Of a DNA stretch of 64,000 bases, positions 37,305 to 46,886 are shown in pieces. Below the pieces are notes generated by a model, which was given only the letters and a program-made list of their open reading frames with translations, ran no database searches and was not told where the DNA came from. Position 1 is the stretch's first letter; the number at the start of each line of letters is the position of its first letter. Source of the DNA: an uncultured Saccharospirillaceae bacterium (GTDB taxonomy: Bacteria > Pseudomonadota > Gammaproteobacteria > Pseudomonadales > Natronospirillaceae); the NCBI GenBank assembly GCA_913063165.1, contig CAJXZL010000002.1:62001-126000 (forward strand), in the 5' to 3' direction. A program made the translations under genes and the position numbers.

Positions 37305-38558
37305 GGTTCGTTGTTTTTTGTACCAAGGAAACCACTGTTCAAAACGCCCTTCAATAAACCAACGCTCAATGGCGTAATAGGTGACTATGCCAAACAAGAA
37401 GGACAGCGCAATTCCCAAAACTGCCAAACCAGCAAGCCCCCAGAGACTCAGCTGTGTAAGACCTGCATCGCCAAACAACAGGTAGAACGCCGCAAACAGA
37501 AACACCGGGTGAAAGAGATACATCGAATAGGAAACACGGGCAATGGGATACCAAGCAGGGTGACTGAGCAATCGGCTTGTTACGCTATTCTTTGCAGAAG
37601 ACAAAACCGTGACCATCAAAAGGATGGCCGCAAATAAAGTGAAGAGGGGACGTCCAACTAACATGCTGGTTTTGTAGATGACTCTTTGCCAAGGCGTCAT
37701 GTGCTCAAAGGTTTGGTAAAGATCGACGGACGCAATGAACCACATCCCCAACAATGTAGCCACTACCAGCAATTTCGTTTGCCAGACATGGGTAGCTAAC
37801 CAATCCGTTAACAGGTCTCGACGAAACACCCAGAGCCATGCCGCTAACAACCCAAATGCGTAGGCTGCCATGCGCACAGTCGGTAACACATACAAATATT
37901 GCATGTAATACAGCATGGTATCGGTGTCATTGGTGCGCAAAACATCCATGACTGTCGCCGTTCGCAACCCATCAGATTGCAGATAAAACCAGGCTGTCCA
38001 TGCTAGGGGAATGGCGATAAAGAAACCCGTTAGTACCGCGAATCGACGGCCAGTGTTAGCAAAGGCAATCAACAACGGGAAAAAGGCATAAAACTGAAGC
38101 TCCACTGACAAGGACCAGCTCCAAGGAATGACGATGGCCTTCAAATCGACGATATTGTTGAGCGCAAATAGGTTTAACAACACGTGGTAATCCCATCCGT
38201 CACCCAACATCACTAACAGCAAAGCGAAGAGATAAACGGGATATATTCTCAATAAGCGCTTGGCATAGAAACGGGGCATTTGAATGCCACCCGTGTTGGC
38301 GTTTTCTTTGAACAGCTGACTGCCAATCAAAAATGCGCTCAGCACAAAAAACAGGTCAACACCAAAGTCACCACGTTTTATCCAATGCAAATACCATGGA
38401 AAACTGTCAGAAAATGACACGAATTGTGAAAACTCAGTAAAGGCATATTGGCTAAAGAAATAGGCGTGGAACACAATCACCAAAATAATTGAAATCGCAC
38501 GAAACCCATCTAATGGGTCAAGATTTCCCTTTCTGCGACGAACAAAAACTTCTTTCAT
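37302..38558 (-). CDS. Acyltransferase 3 family membrane protein (OafA/YrhL type)
   Basis: This 418-residue inner-membrane O-acyltransferase has about ten hydrophobic helices. The N-terminal LDGFRAISIILVIVFHAYFF carries the conserved Arg and His of the family, and GVDLFFVLSAFLIG the second signature. Such enzymes add acetyl or other acyl groups to extracellular polysaccharide, lipopolysaccharide or peptidoglycan. No periplasmic SGNH domain is attached. The acceptor is unknown; the scattered manB and manC genes give only a loose polysaccharide context. Confidence 0.9.
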   Translation of the reverse strand: MKEVFVRRRKGNLDPLDGFRAISIILVIVFHAYFFSQYAFTEFSQFVSFSDSFPWYLHWIKRGDFGVDLFFVLSAFLIGSQLFKENANTGGIQMPRFYAKRLLRIYPVYLFALLLVMLGDGWDYHVLLNLFALNNIVDLKAIVIPWSWSLSVELQFYAFFPLLIAFANTGRRFAVLTGFFIAIPLAWTAWFYLQSDGLRTATVMDVLRTNDTDTMLYYMQYLYVLPTVRMAAYAFGLLAAWLWVFRRDLLTDWLATHVWQTKLLVVATLLGMWFIASVDLYQTFEHMTPWQRVIYKTSMLVGRPLFTLFAAILLMVTVLSSAKNSVTSRLLSHPAWYPIARVSYSMYLFHPVFLFAAFYLLFGDAGLTQLSLWGLAGLAVLGIALSFLFGIVTYYAIERWFIEGRFEQWFPWYKKQRT

Positions 38559-38922
38559 GTATTCAGCGCCCTTGGATTAATGCGCCATTATAGGGAATTT
38601 TTCTCCCTGTGGTCTTCTATTGATTACAATCTTTTTTAATTGGGGGTTATTGCATGGCGTTCGTGTCTTTACAGCGCATGCGGAGGTCAAAAGAGCACTG
38701 TTATTGGGCAGTCTGCCATTTTACTCACGTGGTAGTCCGCTCCTTGTATATATGCGACATAATTTGGTGTTAGGGCATATTTCTTATGTCAATTCAGGAA
38801 TGAATGATAGAAAATACCCTCACTATTTTTTGCTACTCTGTACGAAAGGTGTAGGCATGAAACCTACTCTACCTAGTGCGGTGTGGCTGTTACCCTATTT
38901 TTGAGCGTTGGAAGAGGTAATT
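38559..38922. other. Leader region before the glutamate dehydrogenase gene
   Basis: This 364-base gap between divergent genes holds the promoter region of gdhB. I see a small GTAGG/CCTAC hairpin near 38851-38867 but no convincing promoter hexamers. A 94-codon frame starting with TTG at 38620 has no recognisable product and I treat it as chance. Confidence 0.4.
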
Positions 38923-41900
38923 ATGACCAGTGACATTCGGGTTGTACGTCAAGATCTAATCGATACATTAAAAACACGTCTGAAATCCCATTTTCCTGAG
39001 AGCAAAGAGCCTGCTTTGTCTTTGATGATTCAAAAGACTTTCGAACACCTCTCTCTTAATGACCTCAAAGGCTACAGCGAAACAGATCTGGCTGGTCTCT
39101 CCGTATCACTGTGGCAACATCTACAAACGTGGGACAGACAGGCACCCGTCGTCAAAGTATTTAACCCCGATATTGAACAGCACGAATGGCAATCAACCCA
39201 TACCATCGTATTGGCGCTTTGCCCAGAAGTACCCTTTGTTCTGGATTCTATGCGGCTAGCCCTTGAACGCTGTGGCGCTCGCATTCACACCATTATGCAC
39301 AGTGAGTTTGGCGTCGTACGCGATGACAACAATCAATTGGTTTCCTTGGGTGAAAAGGGTGACCTCCGCGAATTGATGGTGTATTTCGAAATTGACCGAG
39401 AAACCAATCCCAGCGAATTGGCGGTACTCGAGCAAGCCATTCATGAAGTCCTCGCCGACGTAACACTTGCGGTGGGTGACTTTAAAATGATGCTTGAGAA
39501 AACCACTGACGTCATCGAAGAGTTGGCTAAAAGCCAGCCATCATTTCTAGATGGTGATGCCGTTGACGAAGTGCGCGTATTTATGAAGTGGTTGGGAGCA
39601 AACCATTTTACCTTCTTGGCATACGATGAATATGAAATCGTTAATGACAAAATTAAGCAGGTAAAGGGCAGCGCACTGGGTTTGTTTAAAAAGCGTAAAA
39701 AACCCAAAATTGCTCATATCGATTCTGTTAATGACGACATGAGTAAGTTTGTTTTTGAACCGCGTCTGATTTCTTTTCACAAATCTGGTGTGAAATCGAC
39801 GGTACATCGCTACGCCTACTCTGACTATATCTTGATTAAGAAATTCAACAAGCAAGGTGACGTGATTGGTGGCCGCCGTTTCTTGGGTCTGTTTACATCG
39901 TCTGTGTACAACAACAGTCCGCAAAACGTGCCTGTTGTGCGTCGAAAAATTGCGTTAGCACTTGAAAAATCGGGTTTCAAGCCAGGCACCCATAATTACA
40001 AAGAGCTCACCCAGATCTTGTTTAGCTTTCCAAGAGATGAGCTCATCCAGTGTACATCTGATGAACTATTGGCCGTCACCTCGCAGGTTTTGGCGATTCA
40101 GGAAAGACGGCAGATCCGTCTGTTTTTGCGTAAAGACCCCTACGGGCGATTCGTGTCAGCATTGCTTTATATTCCCAAAGATATTTACAACACCCGGTTG
40201 CGTGAAAACGTCCGTAAAATGTTAATGCAACATTTTGACGTTGATGGCTGGGATTTCACAACTTTCTTTAGCGAATCCATCTTGGCAAGAAGCCGGTTTG
40301 TATTCCGTCTAAAAACCCCTATCGTCGGCGAAATAGACTTCGACATGCTAGAGAAGAAGGCTATCAATATCGCACGTCAATGGACGGATGAATTACGCGA
40401 GTCATTAACAGACGCATTGGGCGAAGAGGTAGGTGTAGAGCAATACAACCACTTCGAGGAAGCATTCCCAACCAGTTACCGTGAACACTTTAGTGCTCGG
40501 GTTGCAGTGACTGATATCCAGCGCATTCAGGCGCTCAGCATCAAAGATAACAACCGCTTGGCCATCAATTTTTATCGCAGCCAAGAACCCCAGGGAAGCG
40601 TACTCAAGTTAAAGATTTTTCACTACAACGATGCCTTGCTGTTGTCTGATCTTATCCCCGTGCTAGAAAATCTCGGCCTAAAGGTCGTCGACGAGCTGCC
40701 GTTTAGGATTCGCCTGAGTGATGATAATTGCTGTTACATCTATGATTTCAGCTTGCTGTATGATGATTCACCGAATATGGATCCGACCGTCAAGCGTGAA
40801 ATTTTCAACGATGCCTTTATCAACGTGTGGTATGGCAAAGCCGAAAACGACCTATTTAACCGTCTAGCGCTTAAAGCAGACCTCACTTGGCGCGAAGTAG
40901 CTGCTTTCCGCGGATATGCCAAATATATGAAGCAATTGGGTTTTAGCTTCAGCCCACAGTTCATTGCAGAAACCTTGTTAAAACATGGCGAGGCTGTCGA
41001 TATTTTGGCATGGATGTTTGCTTATCGGTTCAATCCAAAGCATGTGAACGCGCCTGAAGAAACAGTCAAAGGACTTAAGCCTCGCTTGGACGAGATTTTA
41101 GACAAGATCCAAAACCTCAGCGAAGACAAGATCATTCGCAAGTATTACGAATTGATTCACGCCACCATGAGAACCAACTTTTATCAGTTGGACGCGGACG
41201 GCCAAGCCAAGGAATATATCAGCTTTAAGTTCAGCCCCAAATTGATCACCGAGATGCCATTACCTAAGCCTATGTACGAGATATTCGTCTATGCGCCGCA
41301 TTTTGAAGGTGTGCATTTACGCGGCGGTAAGGTTGCACGGGGTGGTTTGCGTTGGTCTGACCGCATTGAAGATTTCCGTACTGAAGTATTGGGTCTGGTG
41401 AAAGCACAGCAAGTTAAAAATGCTGTCATTGTACCCGTGGGTGCCAAAGGCGGTTTTGTTGCGAAGCAAGTGCCCGTAGACGCTGACCGCGAATGGATCA
41501 TGGCCAATGGCATTGCCTGCTATAAGATGTTCATTCGAGGATTGCTCGACATCACCGATAACATTATTGAAGGCGCCGTGGTGCCACCAACTGATGTGGT
41601 GCGTTTTGACAAAGACGATCCGTATTTGGTCGTAGCAGCAGACAAGGGTACAGCCACCTTCTCAGACATCGCCAATGAAGTGGCCATCCAATACAACCAT
41701 TGGCTTGGCGACGCTTTTGCATCGGGTGGCTCGAATGGTTATGACCACAAGAAAATGGGCATTACCGCTAAGGGTGCTTGGGTTAGTGTACAGCGCCATT
41801 TCCGCGAATTGGGCCTCAATACCCAGCAAGATGCCTTTACCGTCGTAGGTATTGGTGACATGGCTGGTGATGTGTTTGGTAACGGTTTGTTGCGTTCAGA

Positions 41901-43746
41901 CAAGGCAAAATTGATTGCTGCGTTCAACCACCTGCATATATTTATAGACCCTAAGCCTAATATGGAAGCTACCTTTGCCGAACGCCAGCGTCTATTTGAT
42001 ATGCCGCGCTCTAGCTGGGCTGATTTCAATAAGGACTTAATTTCAAAAGGCGGTGGCATATTCCTACGTGCTGCTAAGTCGATCCCAATTACTGCAGAGA
42101 TGAAAGCCCGCTTTAACATTGCGGAACCACGTCTGACGCCCAACGAACTGATTGTTAAGTTGCTCATGGCCGACGTTGATCTGTTGTGGAATGGCGGTAT
42201 CGGCACCTATGTTAAGAGCCGCACTGAAAACCATATAGACGTAGGCGACAAAGCGAATGATGCGATCCGTATCAATGGTGAGCAGCTGGGCGCACGTGTG
42301 ATAGGTGAGGGTGGCAATCTAGGCATGACCCAACTCGGTCGTGTGGAATTTGCCCTAAAGGGTGGCCGTTTGTTCACTGACTTCATTGATAACGCGGGCG
42401 GCGTAGACTGCTCTGACCATGAAGTAAACATCAAAATTCTATTAGATGGTTTGGTGGCAGCAGGTGATCTCACCGTGAAACAGCGCAACAATTGGCTGTT
42501 GAAAATGACCGATGACATTAGCCATTTGGTGCTCACCAACAACTACCGCCAAGCACAAGCACTGAGCCTGTCCATGGCAGAGAGTGGTGCACGTATAGAA
42601 GAGTACCGCCGGTTAATTAACCAGTTGGAAGAATCTGGTAAGTTGAACCGCGAATTAGAATTTATCCCGTCAGATGACGTCATCACTGAACGCAAAGTCA
42701 TGGGTGTGGGACTCACTGCACCCGAACTGGCTGTATTGATTAGTTATGGGAAAGGGAACCTAAAAGAGCAGCTTATCGCATCGAAGTTGGGCAATGACGA
42801 AAATGTGACCGGAGAAGCGTTTTCAGCATTCCCAGACATGTTGGTTAAAGCCTTTGAACCCTCGGTATATACGCACCGCTTGAAGAACGAAATTGTGGCC
42901 ACTCAGGTATCCAATGACATGTTTAATCACATGGGCATTACCTATTTGAACCGCTTGCAGGAAAGTACAGGTGCCACTGTTGATGAAATCGCCAAAGCCT
43001 ATTTGGTGGCGCGTGAATTGTTTGACCTTCACGGCATCACACGCAAGATTGAAGCACTTGACTACATCATTGATGCAAAGGTCCAGATAAAAATGATGCA
43101 ACGCGTCATTCGGTCCGTGCGTCGGGGTAGCCGCTGGTTGGTGAAAAATAACCGCTTGGGTATAAACGTTGAGCAATTGACTACCCAGTATGCCGACAGC
43201 ATTAAAGAAATGGCCAATCGGTTACCGGATCTGTTATTGGGCGATGCACAAAAACATTGGCAGACTGAGTTTGATGCCTTTGTAAAAGATGGCGTCCCTG
43301 AAGCATTAGCCAGCCAAATCGTGTCAGTTGAATATCTCTATAACAGTTTGGGGGTAATTTCAGTCACTACCGCCGTTGGCAGCGACCTCATTGAAACCGG
43401 CAAAGCCTATTTCAATATTGGTAATGGCCTTAACCTGGTTGATTTCGTGGCGCAATTGAACAACCTTGAAGTGGCTTCTCACTGGCAGGCAAGGGCGCGC
43501 GAGTCTTATCGCGACGATATCGAATGGCAACAACGTCGTATCACCCAAGGGCTCCTCATGTCACGGCCAGAGGGTATGCATATTGAACAGGCTATTTATG
43601 ATTGGATGCAGCGCAATGAAATTTTGGTGCTTCGCTGGCATAAAATGGTCAAAGAAGTACTGACTACCAATGAATCGGAATTTAGTATGTATGCGGTGGC
43701 AATTCGCGAGTTACTCGACCTGTCACAAGCTGCAATCGCCGAATAG
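38923..43746 (+). CDS. gdhB: NAD-specific glutamate dehydrogenase, large (180 kDa) type
   Basis: The 1607-residue cytoplasmic enzyme deaminates glutamate to 2-oxoglutarate, usually in amino-acid catabolism. Length matches the large GDH class (about 1600 residues). The N-terminal half is regulatory with ACT-like segments (about 90-170 and 400-500). The catalytic core is in the second half, with HLRGGKVARGGLRWSDR, VGAKGGF containing the substrate Lys, and VVGIGDMAGDVFGNG forming the dinucleotide-binding turn. ATG 38923 is chosen because GAAGAGG at 38911-38917 sits five bases upstream; a TTG 15 bases earlier is in frame. It is monocistronic with a long terminator, and fits metabolically with the liv transporter and amino-acid oxidation genes. 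Confidence 0.96.
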   Translation: MTSDIRVVRQDLIDTLKTRLKSHFPESKEPALSLMIQKTFEHLSLNDLKGYSETDLAGLSVSLWQHLQTWDRQAPVVKVFNPDIEQHEWQSTHTIVLALCPEVPFVLDSMRLALERCGARIHTIMHSEFGVVRDDNNQLVSLGEKGDLRELMVYFEIDRETNPSELAVLEQAIHEVLADVTLAVGDFKMMLEKTTDVIEELAKSQPSFLDGDAVDEVRVFMKWLGANHFTFLAYDEYEIVNDKIKQVKGSALGLFKKRKKPKIAHIDSVNDDMSKFVFEPRLISFHKSGVKSTVHRYAYSDYILIKKFNKQGDVIGGRRFLGLFTSSVYNNSPQNVPVVRRKIALALEKSGFKPGTHNYKELTQILFSFPRDELIQCTSDELLAVTSQVLAIQERRQIRLFLRKDPYGRFVSALLYIPKDIYNTRLRENVRKMLMQHFDVDGWDFTTFFSESILARSRFVFRLKTPIVGEIDFDMLEKKAINIARQWTDELRESLTDALGEEVGVEQYNHFEEAFPTSYREHFSARVAVTDIQRIQALSIKDNNRLAINFYRSQEPQGSVLKLKIFHYNDALLLSDLIPVLENLGLKVVDELPFRIRLSDDNCCYIYDFSLLYDDSPNMDPTVKREIFNDAFINVWYGKAENDLFNRLALKADLTWREVAAFRGYAKYMKQLGFSFSPQFIAETLLKHGEAVDILAWMFAYRFNPKHVNAPEETVKGLKPRLDEILDKIQNLSEDKIIRKYYELIHATMRTNFYQLDADGQAKEYISFKFSPKLITEMPLPKPMYEIFVYAPHFEGVHLRGGKVARGGLRWSDRIEDFRTEVLGLVKAQQVKNAVIVPVGAKGGFVAKQVPVDADREWIMANGIACYKMFIRGLLDITDNIIEGAVVPPTDVVRFDKDDPYLVVAADKGTATFSDIANEVAIQYNHWLGDAFASGGSNGYDHKKMGITAKGAWVSVQRHFRELGLNTQQDAFTVVGIGDMAGDVFGNGLLRSDKAKLIAAFNHLHIFIDPKPNMEATFAERQRLFDMPRSSWADFNKDLISKGGGIFLRAAKSIPITAEMKARFNIAEPRLTPNELIVKLLMADVDLLWNGGIGTYVKSRTENHIDVGDKANDAIRINGEQLGARVIGEGGNLGMTQLGRVEFALKGGRLFTDFIDNAGGVDCSDHEVNIKILLDGLVAAGDLTVKQRNNWLLKMTDDISHLVLTNNYRQAQALSLSMAESGARIEEYRRLINQLEESGKLNRELEFIPSDDVITERKVMGVGLTAPELAVLISYGKGNLKEQLIASKLGNDENVTGEAFSAFPDMLVKAFEPSVYTHRLKNEIVATQVSNDMFNHMGITYLNRLQESTGATVDEIAKAYLVARELFDLHGITRKIEALDYIIDAKVQIKMMQRVIRSVRRGSRWLVKNNRLGINVEQLTTQYADSIKEMANRLPDLLLGDAQKHWQTEFDAFVKDGVPEALASQIVSVEYLYNSLGVISVTTAVGSDLIETGKAYFNIGNGLNLVDFVAQLNNLEVASHWQARARESYRDDIEWQQRRITQGLLMSRPEGMHIEQAIYDWMQRNEILVLRWHKMVKEVLTTNESEFSMYAVAIRELLDLSQAAIAE

Positions 43747-43770
43747 GGCTAAATTTTGACCGGCAATACC

Positions 43771-43816
43771 AGCAGATAGGGCACGAAGGAAATGGCTTCG
43801 TACCCTATCTGCTTTT
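43771..43816 (+). terminator. Long-stem terminator after gdhB
   Basis: The arms AGCAGATAGGG plus ACGAAG (43771-43788) pair with CTTCGT plus CCCTATCTGCT (43796-43813), with a single mismatch (C at 43782 with A at 43802) and a seven-base loop. TTTT follows. The 18-base arms make this an unusually long terminator hairpin. Confidence 0.82.
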
Positions 43817-43891
43817 ACGTTACATTGCCCATGCGAACCCCATTTCCTGCAACAGTAGTAAACATCCATATTTACTGACCAAGAGGCATCC

Positions 43892-44908
43892 ATGTATTCA
43901 CTCGTTAGAAAAGCTCTTTTTCAATTTAGCCCTGAGATTTCACACGAAATATCCATGGATAGTTTAGATGCGCTTTACCACCTTGGCATTCTTGGGATGG
44001 TTTCGCCTGCGCCAATTAGCGCACCGAAAACCATCATGGGTATCTCGTTTCCTAACAGTGTTGGTTTGGCAGCGGGACTTGATAAAAATGGCGAACATAT
44101 CGGTGCACTGTCTGCACTGGGTTTTGGCTTTATTGAAGTGGGTACCGTGACACCGCGGCCACAACCAGGCAACCCCAAGCCACGTTTGTTTCGTTTGCCG
44201 CAAGCCAATGCGATCATTAATCGTATGGGCTTTAATAACAAGGGTGTCGATTACTTGTTAGCCCAAGTGAAGCGGTCAAATTTTGATGGTGTATTGGGCA
44301 TTAATATCGGCAAGAACAAAGACACGCCTGCTGAGCAAGCCATAGATGACTATCGCATTGGTTTGGAAAAAGTGTATGACGCAGCCAGTTACGTCACTAT
44401 CAATTTATCATCTCCCAATACCCCGGGATTACGGGATTTACAGTTTGGCGAGCCGCTAAAGGTGTTGCTGCATGGACTAAAAGAAACGCAGATGGCACTT
44501 GCTAAGAGCCGAGGGGTCTATAAGCCGATTACGGTAAAGATCGCGCCTGACATGGACCTTTCCGATATCCAAGACGTGGCAAAGACTTTGATTGAATCTG
44601 GCATTGATGGCGTCATCGCCACCAACACCACCATCAGTAGGCAGGGCGTTGCCAACCTACGCTTTGGGAACGAAACAGGTGGTTTGAGCGGCGAGCCAGT
44701 ATTTGATGCTGCTAACCATACGTTAACGCATCTCAATGAGGCCCTAAAAGGACAAATACCTATCATCGGTGTTGGTGGCATTAGCAGTGCGGCTGATGCT
44801 GTGAAAAAAACGCAATTGGGTGCTGACTTGGTGCAGATTTACACGGGCTTCATATATCAGGGTCCGCGTTTAATTCGAGAATCAGCCCACGCCATTGCCG
44901 GTCTTTAA
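43892..44908 (+). CDS. pyrD: Dihydroorotate dehydrogenase (quinone), class 2
   Basis: The 338-residue membrane-associated flavoenzyme of pyrimidine synthesis passes electrons from dihydroorotate to quinone. The N-terminal helical tunnel region (YSLVRKALFQFSPEISHEISMDSL) marks class 2. The core has GLAAGLDKNGE, the NRMGFNNKG turn, LNISSPNTPGLR with the catalytic Ser (here INLSSPNTPGLRDLQ), and the FMN phosphate site GVGGISSAADA. Length is standard. It is a single gene 145 bases after gdhB. Confidence 0.96.
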   Translation: MYSLVRKALFQFSPEISHEISMDSLDALYHLGILGMVSPAPISAPKTIMGISFPNSVGLAAGLDKNGEHIGALSALGFGFIEVGTVTPRPQPGNPKPRLFRLPQANAIINRMGFNNKGVDYLLAQVKRSNFDGVLGINIGKNKDTPAEQAIDDYRIGLEKVYDAASYVTINLSSPNTPGLRDLQFGEPLKVLLHGLKETQMALAKSRGVYKPITVKIAPDMDLSDIQDVAKTLIESGIDGVIATNTTISRQGVANLRFGNETGGLSGEPVFDAANHTLTHLNEALKGQIPIIGVGGISSAADAVKKTQLGADLVQIYTGFIYQGPRLIRESAHAIAGL

Positions 44909-44947
44909 GCACCGCATTGCATGCAACTAGCCTGTAGTTAAACGGCA

Positions 44948-44995
44948 ATTCTGTTAATCGGCTATTCTGTTAATCGGCTATTCTGTTAATACGCT
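44948..44995. repeat. Three tandem copies of a 16-bp repeat
   Basis: The unit ATTCTGTTAATCGGCT is present twice exactly (44948-44963, 44964-44979) and once with two changes (44980-44995, ATTCTGTTAATACGCT). It lies just after pyrD in noncoding DNA. Confidence 0.9.
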
Positions 44996-45065
44996 GCGCC
45001 TATCTAGCACAGGTCGACTGCTGAGTTGCCTATGGGCATTGGCATCGCTGTCATGTTGGAAGACT

Positions 45066-45986
45066 TTAAGGTTTCAACAGATATTGCGTGACTGCATTCA
45101 AATCCTGAGCACCTAAGTGTAGGGCTGTGGCATCCGTAACTTCGCTCATATAGCTGCCGACAAAATCACCATTAGGTAGCATGCCATAACCCAATAGCAT
45201 GTCGAGGTCATCGGTTGACCAGCCATCAGCAAGCAATGCTGATGCGCGAATGTCCGCCGCCACCGTTTGTGACTTTCCTAATGTTCCACCAGACAATTTT
45301 CTATCCGGGACGATAACCCCAAGTCTGCTTCGCGGTGAATGGCATTCCACACAGTGCATCACATGATTCACCAAATAGGCGGCGCGGTCGTCACCCACAG
45401 TGGGCGTCACCTTAGGACCATACTCAGGGGAGAAATACAGGGTCTGCCAACCTATCATGAGCGGTCGAATGCTAAAGGGTAACGAAATGTCATGGGCCAC
45501 TGCTGGTTGCTTATAGCGTGGCATTATTTGTATTGCCGCCCACATATTCACAATATCTTGGTCCGACAGGCCGCTGTAAGCCACATAAGGGAAGGTGGGA
45601 TAATAGGGCATGCCATCTGGATTTTGACCACGCCGCACGGCACGATCAAAGTCCTGCAGAGTCCATTGACCAATACCCAAGTCTGGATCGGCACTAATAT
45701 TCGGCGGGTAAAATGCGCCAAAGGGGGTGTCAATGGCGACACCGCCCGCTAACAATCGATAGGGGTAATTGTCCAGATTGGTGTGACAGGCAATACAGCC
45801 AGCTAATGCCAGCAGTTCTGCGCCTGCAGCTGCATCAGCAGATGCAATAGACTCAGCAGCGATTGAAGGCTGTGGAATGCGGGTATATTGAAATGCAATC
45901 ACCACCAGCAATAGGATGGTTCCAATCAGCAATCTGGTGACTAGAAATGACCTATTGGACATTTTCTGCTTCAGCTTATCGGTCAT
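45066..45986 (-). CDS. Membrane-anchored di-haem cytochrome c
   Basis: This 306-residue protein has one N-terminal hydrophobic helix (about 15-36, LVTRLLIGTILLLVVIAF) and a periplasmic part with two haem c sites, CIACH (about residue 60) and CVECH (about residue 213). Proline/Met-rich segments such as NPDGMPYYPTFPY and GYGMLPNGDFVGSYM supply likely axial ligands. It resembles the cytochrome subunits that accept electrons from periplasmic dehydrogenases, but no dehydrogenase gene is adjacent. It overlaps the upstream cytochrome c' gene by 11 bases, so the pair is probably co-translated. Confidence 0.85.
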   Translation of the reverse strand: MTDKLKQKMSNRSFLVTRLLIGTILLLVVIAFQYTRIPQPSIAAESIASADAAAGAELLALAGCIACHTNLDNYPYRLLAGGVAIDTPFGAFYPPNISADPDLGIGQWTLQDFDRAVRRGQNPDGMPYYPTFPYVAYSGLSDQDIVNMWAAIQIMPRYKQPAVAHDISLPFSIRPLMIGWQTLYFSPEYGPKVTPTVGDDRAAYLVNHVMHCVECHSPRSRLGVIVPDRKLSGGTLGKSQTVAADIRASALLADGWSTDDLDMLLGYGMLPNGDFVGSYMSEVTDATALHLGAQDLNAVTQYLLKP

Positions 45987-46443
45987 TAATTCTGTTTCTA
46001 AAAAATTTGTGACAACCCGAACAACTTTGGGCTACTAACTTAAAGGTAGCCAATGCTGTGGCATTTCCCTGAGGAATTTCGCCCATTAATCGACCGAGTT
46101 GCAAGGATAACTTGTTCATCCGCGTTTCAAAGTCATCCCATGATGTTTCAATGGTTTTTTTGGCACGGGAACCATCTTCTGGATCGATATGCGATTGATA
46201 GAGTTGCAGCAATTCTGGAGTAACGTTTTCCTGAAGAATAGCAATAGAGGAGAGCAGTTGCGCTTCATCCCATTCCGCCTTTCCTGCAAAAATAGGGGTT
46301 ATGATTTTCATTTCGGTGCCCATGTGTTTCATCACCGCCTGACGGTCTTCAACCGGATCATCCACATGCGACGCAGCTGCATAGGTGATCGGAAACACAA
46401 GTAAGCTTATTGCTATTACAAGTCCTTTTAACATAGCCGACAT
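45976..46443 (-). CDS. Cytochrome c' (NO-binding type) protein
   Basis: This 155-residue exported protein has a signal peptide (about residues 1-24, ending TYAAAS). A four-helix-bundle pattern ends with a C-terminal CSGCHKFFRNR haem site near residue 144. A haem-binding CxxCH close to the C-terminus is the hallmark of cytochrome c'. Members bind nitric oxide or CO, or carry electrons. It lies directly upstream of a di-haem cytochrome gene and overlaps it. Translation could begin at the ATG for residue 1 or residue 4. Confidence 0.87.
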   Translation of the reverse strand: MSAMLKGLVIAISLLVFPITYAAASHVDDPVEDRQAVMKHMGTEMKIITPIFAGKAEWDEAQLLSSIAILQENVTPELLQLYQSHIDPEDGSRAKKTIETSWDDFETRMNKLSLQLGRLMGEIPQGNATALATFKLVAQSCSGCHKFFRNRINDR

Positions 46444-46886
46444 CTTAGCACGATAACCATAATTCCTTTAATTCTCATATTTCTGTATTTTGTGCTGGCT
46501 ATTGTAGCCCACTATTGATTGTCATTAGTACCCATAAACGGAAAAAATTGCTGAATTCTCTTAAAACATAGGTAAAACACACAAAACGAATCCCATCAAT
46601 GACGCATGTTGCCCAATTCAATGCTTTCACCGGTAGGGTATGAACAGCAATATCAAGAGAGACTGGGAGGCGTTTACAGCACTGGTGGCGATTCAAACTT
46701 CAATCATATTGCCGCACCGTTGCAGGCCTTAGATGCGACTCATCGACAACAATTAAGTACCGGCAATGAGTGGTTGTCGCAAGTACAAGGGGGAGGCATC
46801 ATTGCACCATTCTAACAAGTCTTTATACTGTGCCCAGCAGCCCAGTTCTACAGGTCAATGTCTCTCACTAAGAATGCCTAAATTGT
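46444..46886. other. Intergenic region between cytochrome c' and the EAL fusion gene
   Basis: This 443-base divergent gap has no recognised gene. A plus-strand frame of about 64 codons (ATG near 46621 to 46815) has protein-like composition but no ribosome-binding site and no family I know, so I do not call it. Confidence 0.35.

Noticed and set aside
38620-38904. Plus-strand frame of 94 codons upstream of gdhB
   Set aside because: TTG start, no ribosome-binding site, no family resemblance and a composition unlike neighbouring proteins.
46606-46815. Small plus-strand frame upstream of the EAL fusion
   Set aside because: Composition is plausible but no ribosome-binding site or homologue could be recognised. 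It remains possible but unsupported.
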